Shown here one piece after another: positions 47,901-59,900 of a stretch of DNA of 64,000 nucleotides. This DNA comes from Monocercomonoides exilis (taxonomy: Eukaryota > Preaxostyla > Oxymonadida > Polymastigidae). Position 1 is the stretch's first letter. Each line of letters opens with the position of its first letter. A program made the position numbers and the translations under genes. The stretch lies in assembly GCA_001643675.2 (NCBI GenBank), contig LSRY02000005.1, forward strand, positions 126,501-190,500. The letters are read 5' to 3'. The notes under the pieces were generated by a model that was not told the origin of the DNA, did no database searches, and saw only the letters and a list, made by a program, of their open reading frames with translations.

Positions 47901-50900
47901 CTTTTGATTGAAAGCGGAACGATGGATCTGTCTCAGGAACAACAGGGGAGCCATTTGCAGAGTCTGCAATGGAAGAAGAAAGCAGGCTGGATGAGCTTGT
48001 CGTGATGCACCGAAGACAAACAGTTTGCCCAGGTGTGATTGTCGGTGGAGCAGAAGCGTTGTAGTAAAGCCATTCCATATACTCACCAAATTCGCTATTC
48101 ACTTTCGTAACAGAGTTTGTGCTTTCAGAGGATGGTGCTGTCGAATAAGTTGAATTAAGTATTTCAGCAGAGACACTCGAAAAGGCATATTCAATATGAG
48201 AATATTGCGGGTTGTTCGGATTAATAGCTGGAAGGACAACATATTGTGAAGGACTCGTTAAAATGGAGGAAGAACTGATATCATCAGAAGAACTCTGCGA
48301 AGATGCACCAAAAAGCGGAGGAAGAAGGAACTTTCGAACATAAACTTCTGTGGAAGTTGATGGAGATGCCCTGACTTCAACCGAGTGCTGTATCAATGAA
48401 GAGTCAATTGTTGTATGTGCAGTTGTTGAAAGCCAAGAGCTGCATTTCATTGAATAATGCGGAATAAACTTCAGAGGCCTGCTGCCTGTGTGTATCAGAT
48501 GGAGAGTGTCAGTGAACAGTTCATCATCAACTTCATCCCATTCATCGACAAAGCCTTCCTGGCTCAGCCGTTCATTTCTGCACTGCCTCAAAGAATCTCT
48601 TCGAAATGGGTCAATCAACGTAACAGCTGCAATTTTTGTCCGAGCATAGTCTTTCTCCACAACAGTTAAAAGTGGATGAATTGATGAATCTTCTTCGTTT
48701 TCTGATTCTTCTATTCTTTCACACTCCAAATGCAACGAATACGACGACATGTTCCGCATCGTTGAGCTTCCTGAAGCGGTATTGAACCTTCTTCCACTAT
48801 TCCATTTCCAACCATTCCTTTTATTCTCATTCCTTCTGAAATTACTTTCATTTGAAGTTCCAAGCAAATTCGTTGAAGGCCAATTGACGATAACAGCCTC
48901 TCCTTCCTTTAAGACATTGTTGCTGGTTTTCTCTCCATTCAGAGAATTTCTTGAATTGCGAGAAAGTTTTCTATTCGTTTCACGATTATCATTTACTTTC
49001 CCTATCCTTCTAAACGAGTTTCCTTTTGCCAATGCACTGTTTGCAGTATTTGAAGAAGAGAAAGAGAATGATGGAGCCACTTGCAAATAAGGCGAAGTAC
49101 CAAGTGGAGCTTTGGAAACAGGAAGTTCAGAAGGCGTTGAAGGAACAGAAGGAACTTGTGTGAAATTGATGTCTGATGGCGAAGCACGGGGATACTTTGA
49201 GAACAACGATGACTCAGAAGATGACTCATCAATTGCAACACAAGAAAAGGGCGAAAGACGTTTGTGTATGCGAGTCATCTCTTCATCAATTATTCTGTCA
49301 ACTTCTTCTTTTGAAGAAGCATCTGATACCAATTCAGTCCAGTTGAGCGACAACCCCATCGCATCGCAGAAGAGCTTCAGTCTTGTTGCCTGCTGATTGT
49401 TAGATTTTGCCTGTGGATCTTCTGACGATTCATGAATCAATTGCACAAGCCAGTCTCTGAACACATTTTCCCTCTTCAGCAGAAAAGGAATTGTGTTCGG
49501 ATGGAAGCGTGAGTGAATAGATGCCATCACACACCCAGCTTTTGCTGCCACATCCAACGGAGCATGGAGCACAAGAGGAATCCCAAGCGCATATTGTGAA
49601 AGAGGAGAAGAAGCAGAAAGATTTGTAATTAACTTGCTTGGGTTCTCAACAGAAAGATATGCACTCCATGTAAAGTCACGATTTCTTCTATAATCTCCTC
49701 TTCCTCCAGAAATAATCCGGATGCCTGTAATCTGCTTCCACTCTGTGCCCAGATCAAATGTGACAACACTTCTATTCAAAAAGGATGCCCTCTTCATCTC
49801 AGAAAAGTGTCTTGACCATATTCCATGAAGTCTGCCATTTGGAGGCTGGGCTTCTTCAGCTTCTTGTTTTGATGAAATTAAACTGAAATCCCCAAAGAAA
49901 ATTCCTCTTCTCCGTCCAGCTGGTGCGATCTTGATGAGATGCTTTAAATACTCCTTGTTGTTCATTCTGCTTTCTTCTTCTTCCTCCAAACGCGCAAGAA
50001 GCGTCTCTTCTTCCTCACTTTCAGCAGAACGAGTCACTGACTGAGGGATAATCCTTCTGCACATGTCCAATTTCCCCCATTTTTCTTTGGTATCATCCTC
50101 GTCACTTTCAGCATCATTAATTGATTGCGACTGACCAAGAGCTGATTGTCTCGATTTTTTCGTTGTCCATTCGCAGCTCGCCAAAGGAATCAATAAATCT
50201 TCATTCAACGGACCTTCTTTTTCTATTTCTTGCTGGCTTATGACCTTTGATATCACTTCAATCCTCTCCACAAAGCAGATGCTGGCTTCAAACACAATAG
50301 TCAAAAAGCGTGCGCCTGCTGCATTCCAAGCAGAAATATGATTTGAATCACATACACACGGAAGAGCTGGCGGCATTTTTAATTGTTCATCTAAATCTGC
50401 CAATGATACATAATTATCAACTGGACGCACAAAACTCATTCCAGATGGACATTTCGTATGAAAAAGCCTCGAACTAGGAAGTGTTGCCTCGAATGAGTTT
50501 TCATCGGATATCTGACTCACAGGAGGCGATAGTTTCATCTCATAGCCAACAACACTAAATGGGTGATGGGGATTTGCATTCATTTCTATCATTTCTGCAA
50601 CAAACTGAGCATACGGAAGCTGATGAATATTGCCTTTTTCTTCAATATCAGTTCCGTCGATAGACTTCATCTTCTGCCCATTAAAAGGCGAAACAGGAAT
50701 ATTTCGAAGTTTCAAAGGAACACTATTGTTGACATCCTCGTCATTGACCATTCCATACCATTCATCCGCTTCAAAAGTCAAACCTTGTTTTATCCGATTT
50801 CCAAACGGAGAAATGAGATTTGACAACGGCGTCTGCTCTTTTGGAAGATTGCCAGGTATTTCTCCGTTGCCCTTTTGCTGAGTCCTTCCATTTTGTTCAA

Positions 50901-53674
50901 GCCTTGCGTAATATATTGATTTCTCTCTTTCTTTTTGCATCCAATCTTCAGCAAATGCATCCTCAAATAGCTCATTGATAATTTTTCCCGCTTCGTCCAT
51001 CACGCAATACCCTCTTTCATCCATCTTTCCTTTCGCACACTTTTTCCCGAATTTCATTCGTTCCTCGATCAATTCAACAGAATCACCGTCATCTTCAGAA
51101 TACCCTGCAAGGCGCATTCCGTATGTGTTATAATATCCCAATACCATTTTTCGTTGATACGCAAACATGAAATCCGTTGTATTTAAATTTAAATTACCAT
51201 TAATGTGGATATCGTCGATGGCGCCTATAACTCTACGGCGGCGGTGTTCAACAAGATGACATGCTTCTTGATTCTCCATTGCTGTTGATTCAGCTGAAGT
51301 GCAGGTATCATTCCTTTCAAAATCAACGTTTTCACCTCCAATAACAACATCGGAATCTTCGTCTATGCTTATGTCTGTGAATCGATCAAAATGAACAGGC
51401 CCAGCAATTTCTTCTCCATTACAAAAAAAGAATACCGAAACATTGTGCATCAAAGCAGCTACATGCACCCACTTGTTAAAGGGGAAAATTGCTGTATGGC
51501 TTCTGTTTCCCAAGCCTTCATCGCCTACACTGCTGTAATTGGAGCACGCGCTGCTTCTCGAACTTTTATGATAAATAAATAAATTACCCATTACATCTCC
51601 GTTCTCGTTCACATCTTGCACTTCAATCCCAAATCTCCAATATCCCTCTAAAGAAAGAATATCAATATGAATTGAACACTTCTCTCCTTCCTTGTTCTTT
51701 TTGACTGTATCTTTTAATATGTCATCATCTTTTCCGTTTCGAAGGAGAACCCATGCTTCCACAACTGCTGCAGATTCTTCGAAATAACTTTGACTATTTA
51801 ACTGAACGAACTTCGTAAGGTTATCTTTCTTGATTGCAAATGAAGCCTGGCGATATGGAGCTATGCTTGCAGAGATATTGGATAAGGTCTTATTAGTGGA
51901 ATTAGGATGAGTTGCATATGCCAGCATCGAATGAAATGAAGAATGAACTGAATATAGCTCTTCGTTAGAAGGTCTATTTGAGCTTAATTTGGAGACGTGC
52001 TTGTATTGAAACAATTGATCAGATGGACTGAAATACACCTTCAGCGATGTCGTAGGCAAATACTTTGAAAAATACAAGACTTTATTGAACGACGGAAAAC
52101 GTTTTTCATCGGGCTGCTCTTTCAAAAAAACTGTTTTGGTTGCATCTGAAATAAACGATATATTAAAGCTTGTGTGAATTGTGTTAAAGCAATATGAAGG
52201 ATTTGCAATAATATTCTGAGATATGGAATCATCAAGTAAGTCTTCTCTGGAGACATCTCCAAAAAAGCTCCTGGAAGCGTCAGTTAAATCAAAACTTGTT
52301 GCCGCATATGCTAATGGTAATGAATAGGATGCATGGGTCTCTATTAAAGTGGATGAATCGTTAGAATGAAAATTCAAAACGCCATATTCTTCTAAATCTT
52401 CAAATGAAACATAATAATCGTCATCGCTGTTGTTGTAAGGATTCTCATCCATTAAGCAATAGCGAAAAGGAGATGGGGGAGCATTATCAATGACATCATA
52501 AGTTATTGGAACAATTTGCGACAATTCCATAAGTTGTTGAAGTTGCTGCTTTAAAATCTTCAATTTACTATTGCAACTTTTGCTTAATCGATCACTGTTA
52601 ATAGATGAGATTCCTTCTGTACACAATAAAAAATAATACTTTTATAAAAATGGTGAAATTCATTAAATAAAATTTGATAATATAAATATAAATCGTAATT
52701 CATACATTTTCAAAAGGTTTAAACATTTCGGAAATATAATTAATAAAAAGTTCACTTCTTGTTTTTGGATCTAAAGATGAATTCATAACATTTTCCGAAG
52801 CAAATACAATGACAAAAGATAATGAAGTTGTATGCAAAGTTGCCATCGTAAGAATATATTCTTCCAAATTTGATATTAATCTATCAGTATTTTGAATATC
52901 ACAAGTGAGGTTTGTTGGATCATTGATACACAGAGAGCTATACGCACTTAATAATTCACGCACATATGCATCTTTTCTTTCAAACGAAGAATTTGCTGCA
53001 GTCATGTATGTTTGCTCGTTAAGAAGCCTAGAAAGATTTGCAAACGCATCATTCACCTTTTGTTTGTCCAATTGATTGCTAGCGAAAAGTGTATCGAAGA
53101 ATTTTATCCATCCACTAGAATTATTTTTAATTTTTGCATAATTAACAATAAGAGTAAAAAAATCTCTCAAGGAACTATAAAGATCGTCTTCTCTCAGAGG
53201 AGAAGTTATCTCTTTTGATCTGATAATATCTGGTATTCGATTCAAAATGTTAACCTTCAATTCCCATTTTTCTAGAAGATTATGAACAGAATAAATTCTA
53301 CCTCCAAATTGTTCAAACATAGCGCATTCAACAATACTGCTATTCTGAAGACTCTTTATCATCGAATAGTTTGGATCTTTTTTATCAACATAGGTGCAAT
53401 GAAAACTGGTAGGATTATAATAAGAAATATCTTTAATATTCAATTGACAATTACAATCTTCATCGATTTGAATGGATGTAATTGATTGAAGAACAACAAC
53501 TTAAAAAAAGATAAAGCCAAATTTATTGTTGGACATTTTCAAAAAATAGATAAACAGCAAACTTAAACGAGAGATCAATGAAGATATTTGCAATTCATCA
53601 TAATTATTTTTTTCGTTTCCTTGACTTTGCCCCAAAAGCGTTAAAAGCAGCACATACATAAAAATTAATTTCAT
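44917..53674 (-). CDS. Large type I membrane protein: LamG-like ectodomain, cytoplasmic B-box-like zinc fingers
   Basis: Exons: 53674-53563, 53499-52706 and about 52615-44917; about 2,860 residues. The first opens a signal peptide (MKLIFMYVLLLTLLGQSQG). The exon 2/3 junction is unresolved: the donor after AAT is phase 0, while the best-looking acceptor (TGTGTACAG) implies phase 1. A LamG/concanavalin-like fold is suggested at 51185-51790 (EAWVLLRNGK, WRFGIEV, FNKWVHVAALM, GAIDDIHI). A jelly-roll region similar to discoidin is possible at 49640-49790 (VVTFDLGTEWKQITGIRII). One membrane segment lies at about 47578-47655 (YLLIVITVCMAIPVLLMVLI). The tail holds scattered Cys pairs (CPHC, CVFC, CDVC, CACC) and, at its end (44965-45125), a convincing B-box: CDVC, CSNC, LCSNC, H...HH. 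An Asp/Ser-rich tract lies at 45815-46030. Function is unknown; a surface sensor with an intracellular protein-binding module is a reasonable inference. Confidence 0.65.
46551..46602 (-). repeat. Coding GAGGAA-type microsatellite (poly-Ser)
   Basis: A purine-rich hexanucleotide/trinucleotide tract on the plus strand that encodes about 18 consecutive serines on the minus strand, in the cytoplasmic tail of the LamG-like protein. Confidence 0.8.
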
Positions 53675-53967
53675 CCTAATATATTTAGCAATAATTTTAA
53701 AAAAGAACCCATAAAAAGTCGAAAGGAAAAATTGAAGCAAGCTTATCTTGATAAATTGAATGTTATTCGACAAAAATATTTAGAAAATTTATTTTGAATT
53801 ATGTTGAAAAGCTTCCAATGTTTTTGTTTGATTGAATTTCCTCAGAATAAGTTGACCTGACGAAATTTTTAAAAAGTTTGTGATGGGTATGTTTGGGTTT
53901 AATTCAATGAATAGACGAGAAAACCCATTGCAAATTTTTTCTAATTTCAAACCGTCACTCTTTGAAA
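53675..53967. promoter_or_regulatory. Divergent promoter region of two membrane-protein genes
   Basis: Only 293 bp separate the start codons of the LamG-like protein and the giant receptor. Both promoters must lie here. The region is AT-rich; I see no defined core-promoter motif. Confidence 0.5.
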
Positions 53968-56900
53968 ATGAAAGTTTTTCAAGTACTTCAATTTATTTTG
54001 ATTTTTGTTATAAAAGTGAGTAATTTGCAAACTTTTGATGATATTGCACTCAGTTTGAATTTTGGAGAACTTAATAATTGAATTCAAGATTTTCCATTTT
54101 AACTTTATAATTTTTCAGGAATTATATCTCATTCCAATACCATTGAAAATAATGAAACAACCGTGTGGGTTCGCTTCAACAAGGAAATAATGTTTCGTTA
54201 TCCAGAATACCCTGAGCCAATAAATTATGCAGATGGCATTGGACATTGGGGAGAATGCCCCCTGAGTAATTCCATTGTGTGGACTACCAACGCGAAATTT
54301 AACACATCGTCAATTAAATCTTTAAGGTGCTTTGAAAATCCCAATGGAACTTTTGACAAGAAGATTTTGGGCATTACATTTGAAGAAACAAGCAGTAAAC
54401 AAATTTTCATACATATTTCCGATGATTTTATCGTGACTGTCATTGAGCATGTTGATATAATCGACAAAACAAGAATTACTCAAGATAGTGAACAATGCTC
54501 ATCATATTATTTTTATCTTCCAATGTCGTCTGTTCCAATAATCCCTGAGGATGAATTAAACGAAACAATGGGAATTCCATGTACAAATGGTTGCTATGAT
54601 GACGAAAAAGGAGAAGAATATTTTTATAGTCAAATTGTTCCTATTTCTACAGCACCAACATCTTTAGAAATACCAATTCCAAATGATACAAACAAAATTA
54701 TCAACATTGCAACAATATTTGACTCAGATATTTTTACTCCAACAGTTTCAATGAATTCAGATGATGAAAACGAAACATCATGGACCGTCAAATTGAATGC
54801 ATCGATTTCGTCAAACGATTCAATTGAATCAACAATCCAAAAACCATTGTCTATACAGGACAATCAAAACAACACGTATTATGCCTATATCAACATGTCA
54901 ATTCATGCACTTAGAAATACAACAAAAGTGCTATTCAATGCAACAACTATGAACCAAGTGACTCCAACAAAAGAAATGATTTTTAGGGGAGTCAATCATT
55001 TAGAAAGGCTTGAGAGAATTCAGAAGTTTGATGAAGGATTTTGCATGGCTGCATCAAACTCGGGAGGTTTCATTTTGAATGGGAATAGTTGCAGTATTGA
55101 GAATAGAAATATGGTTGTTTATTCTGGATCAAATATAAGCTACATTACATTCCTCGATAGCCCAGAAGGGGAATTAGCGAAACTTGAACTGTTGGTTTCA
55201 AATATATCACTACCAGCAAAACTGAAAAGGTCTGCAGCAATATCAGAAGATCTTGTTGTTTTCTCGAACATAGATGAAGAAATATGGACTCTTTTAAATG
55301 TTGAACAAAACTACAATGTTGAGGAAGGGCTAAATTTGAACATTGACATCACAGCTTCAAATGGAACGAAAATTAACATTGCTAATGTTGATGCGGTTTG
55401 TATTTTCTTTTGTATTTTCTATTTTATTTTTATTTTTTCCTTTCTCCTTAATCCTTTTTCTTTTTTCCTTTCGTTTCCTTCTTTCTTTGATTGCTTGCCA
55501 AAAATACAATATTTTTTTTATCAAAAATTTTCAAAGAATAATGAATCGAGCTTCAAAAACGATGTTAATGGGATTTCTTCTTTCAACTTTTCTCTTAATT
55601 CAACCGCGCCTTCATTCCCAAATCTTTCATCTTTCAAAACATCTGTCTATAAATCTGCCTACTATGATATATTTCAGTCATTGATGGGGATAGCTATTCC
55701 GTTTCGCTGCCCTCTGGATCAAGTGAAAAACAATCCATCTGGCTGTTCTCCACCACCGTCTCGTTGGCTCTCATATGACACCATGCGATTTGAGAGGACT
55801 TTTAAAGATAAGTTTATTTTACCAAGTTATAAAGCACCAAAATGTGGTAACATGTCATTAATCAACATGTTTTATTCAGTTCTGTTTAAGGACTCGGATG
55901 CCATTGATGATGAGATGTTCTGGACTAGTAAACCGATTTTGTGGGACAACAACCCACTCTGTACTCAGGGGATTGCACATTCTTTGAATAGTGGAAAAGG
56001 CGGATATCTTCCATTTGGAGATCTTGACAAGATTGATTCAGTTATCATTGAGAAACATTTGCCTCAAGCTCAACAGAATACAAATTCAAAAAATTCACAC
56101 TTGGATAACCCGTTTCTGAGAAAAGTATTCAATAGAGCCAATGTTTTGTACAATTCTTCATTGAATCAGCAAAATCAAATGAAACCAAATCCATTGGCAA
56201 GCTCTCCTCCACCAAAATTTTTACAAATTATTCGGATAGCAAAAAGAATTATTGTATTCTGCGAAAAATGTTTCTTACAAATTATTGAAAGCGTTCTGAG
56301 ACAGGCAATCAACTTTCTAACTTTTCTTACACCGAACACAAAATTGCATTCAAAAATAAATAATTTTGCTTTGATGATATCAAATTATCGTTCGAGCTTA
56401 TCTTCAAATAACCGTCAAGAGTTCGATTCAAATCTTACATCTTTTTCTGAAAACACTTCATCTTCTTCTTCATCTTCTTTATCATCGCCAACTCAACAAA
56501 TAAGAAGACAATTGTATTATCTTCCTTCAGAAGAGCCAAACAAAGGAAATGTTGTTGTGGAATTCAGGCCAAGCAGCTTCTCTTTTTCACTTGAAATAAA
56601 CGGTGCTCTTCTGGATATCACATTGCCTGATTGGATTGACGAAGAATGGGAACTTAATCAGAAAATCGTGATTGAAGAAGCCAACGACGGAGAAGAATGC
56701 ACAGTAACAGTTGACGTTCCATGGATCATCAATGTCCCAACAGCAAAAGTTACATTGAACGTTTCATTTGCAGGAAATGTTTCCTCATATTCACTTACAA
56801 GCAGGTTGAAGCCAAGCGATGAATCATCATCTTTTTCTTCTTCACGAAACCAAGAAGCAGCAGGCGACGTTCCAGACACTTTTTCGTTTAAGCTCTCAGC

Positions 56901-59900
56901 TGCCGCACTAACAGATATTAAGAAGGAGCGCGATGTTTCTGTTGTATTTGGCTTCTCGATGCTTCCTCTTTACACAGAGTCTCAAAAAAGCATTGCTGCA
57001 TCGCGTAAAAAGCAATTTGCATTTAATGTTACAACATACGTCAATTCCTTTAATCCTCCTGCGATCACTCCAGAATTCTGCAGCACGTGGGACGAGAACT
57101 ACTCGCAAAGTGGCTCCCCATCTTGGTACAACATTAGCTCTCTTAATGCTCAAAATGGCGCTGGAGTTTCAGTTGGAATAAGAGCACACGACAGAGAGCC
57201 AACAGTGACAACGTTGGATTTGTCAGTCGAAGAAGACGGACTGGAAAGGGTTTGCGAGTCATTTGTCACAACTTCAGTCTTTGGGAATAAAGGAGGAAAA
57301 GAAGGGAAAATCACAAGAACTCTAAAGATTGAGGTCGGATGGGATGCAGAGGGATCTAACGAGGCTGTAAATACTCCTTTGCCTTCAGTGTATCACATGG
57401 AATCAAATGGAACATGGGCAAAAGGAGAAGTTTCAGCAGACGGAGCGCACGCTGACTTTCGTCTCACAGAAGAGATGGATATTTTAGCTGCAAGTTCAGT
57501 TCATTCACACAGAAATGAAGTCGAAGAGGAAGTCTGCGTTGAAACAGAGAAAGAAGACAAGTGGATGATGTGCCTACCTCCGTTTGTGTATGTTGCACCA
57601 GAAGAAGCTCAAACATTGTTGAAAAATGTAAAGAGCAATGGAGTTCAGAACGAAGGGAATGAAGAAATGCCTTATCACAAAAGATATTCGTTCAATGAAC
57701 ATTACGGGCGTTTTCTTGGGAAAAAGAGGAGCGTCAAATTTATTGCCGAAGCTTCCGTGAAGGAGCCAGTTCCAACGGCAAATGACTTGAGAAAGAAGAA
57801 TTACACAATCTCTCTGAAAGATGAAATAACTGGTTCATTGGATTCTCTGCAGAACATACCTCAAGTGGAACTGGGAACACCTGTTCCTTATGCAAAATTG
57901 GGAAAGACATACACACACGACGTCGTTTATTCGATGACTGCCAACAGAAACGAAGAGGATTCCAAAGCAAAAAATGAGAACAATACCACAAATATTTTAA
58001 AGACACTGCAATCAAAGAGGAAAAATCTTCAACTTCACGATGGCGGCTTTACTCAAACAGTAATTAACCATTCAAATATCGTGCAAATTAGTGATTCTGA
58101 GCGCATTCTGATTGAACTGTCAAACGAAGATGAAGAGGCAGACGGAACAATCAGCTGGGCCATTAAGTTAGGCACAGGCTGGAAAAAAACTTCCTCTCTG
58201 GCAGGCAAACAAAACTCAGAAATAAAAACTAATCAGGCAGAACAAAGCACAGATATTTTCAATAAAGGGTTTGTTTTAGGTGTATTTATTCCAGCTGATG
58301 ATGCTTACGATATTGATGCTGAGGGAGTTGCTGTTATTCCAGAATCTACAAACGACGGTTCTTCTTTCACAGTTTCAAAGTCTGATAATATCGGTTTTTC
58401 ATCCAGAAAGCAAAACACTCGAAATGAAGAGGGATTCTACTGTTCGATAAATGCTTCTCTAACATCTGATCATGCTGTTACAATAAAAGGAAAAGCTGAC
58501 TTATCAAAAGCCTCAAGAAAGAACATGTCAATAACATTGACATTTACACTTCCAAAACTTTTACAGTCTCAACAATGCTCAAATTATCTAACAAAAGAAG
58601 AGGCCTTAGCTTTGAATTCAATAAACGACCAAATAAAGACTTTTGAGCGTTTTGCTATTATCGAGTTCTTTGCTTCCGTTGAAGGAATTAATGTTTCTGA
58701 TTCGACACCTCCGCCTCTTTCTCAAAATACCATCGAAGAGACAATCGAAATGTATATGCATCCATTCACTGTGGTAGATGCTGATCAAAGCACCTACGGG
58801 TTTCACTTGATTCCGCCTGTTCCATTACCTTCTTCAAAACCTCTTCCAACAGAAATACTTTCTTTAACATCGTCTTCTCCCATTCCCAATCTTTCTCTTG
58901 TTATCAATGAAACTACAATCACACCCAACACTAATTTATATGGCTCGTACCAGGAAAGCGTGTCATCTGTCCATCGTTTGATGTGCATTCTGACATTTTC
59001 TAATGATGGAAGCGAAGCAGCAAATGTTTCAGTGGAAATGAATGCGTCTTGCGTCTGGGAAACTGAACAAGGAGCTTTTCTTCAAAGAAATGCAATTGAT
59101 TCAGATGTCCAGACGATTAATTCTCAAGCATCATCTAATTTATCAACGAATGGTGAAACACTTGAAAATCCTCAAATAGTTTATGGTGTCTTGTTTGATG
59201 GTGATAACAAGACAGTTAATGGTGCTTCTCTTGAACACTCTGAAGATGGAACATGCAACTCAACTCCATCTTCAAAGGAAGTTACTGCACTTTTTGAGAT
59301 TGTGGTTCCTCCGCTCATTCAAAATAAAACATCATCTGCAACGAATGATTATTTGAAAGATGTCAAAAAGCTGTCAAGAAATGAGAGTGCAACTCAAAAT
59401 ATGGTCAATGCACCCGATGAACTGACACTTGATGAAAAATATGAATTGAATCAATACTATCAACAGTTTGAAGGAATCAAAAAGAGGGTTTTGGTAGACT
59501 TCACTGTTCGTGCCGATGACGGCTCCTCAAGCAATGAAAATGATGAAACAAATACACTGAAAGAGCACTTTGAGATTGAGATTAAGCCTCTCCCGTTTAA
59601 CTTCTACGAGTTCAACCAAGAAAAGCACGTCATGTTGGAGCCCACTTTTGTGTCACATCCTTCAGAACAGAAGGAAGGAGTTAGCCCTGATGAAAGTGAA
59701 CATTCTTCAAATGGAAATCAAATAATTGATTCGAAAAGCACAAGACTTCACTCAAGCAACGAAGAAGAAGACGCAAAATGTGTGCGTTCACTTGGCGGAA
59801 CAAGCCATTCAGAGCAGCTGCAGATATCTTTGGTTGTTGATTCTATTGACGAAGTTATTGATGAATATGCAATGGATCAAGAAGATACAAGCAACCAAAG

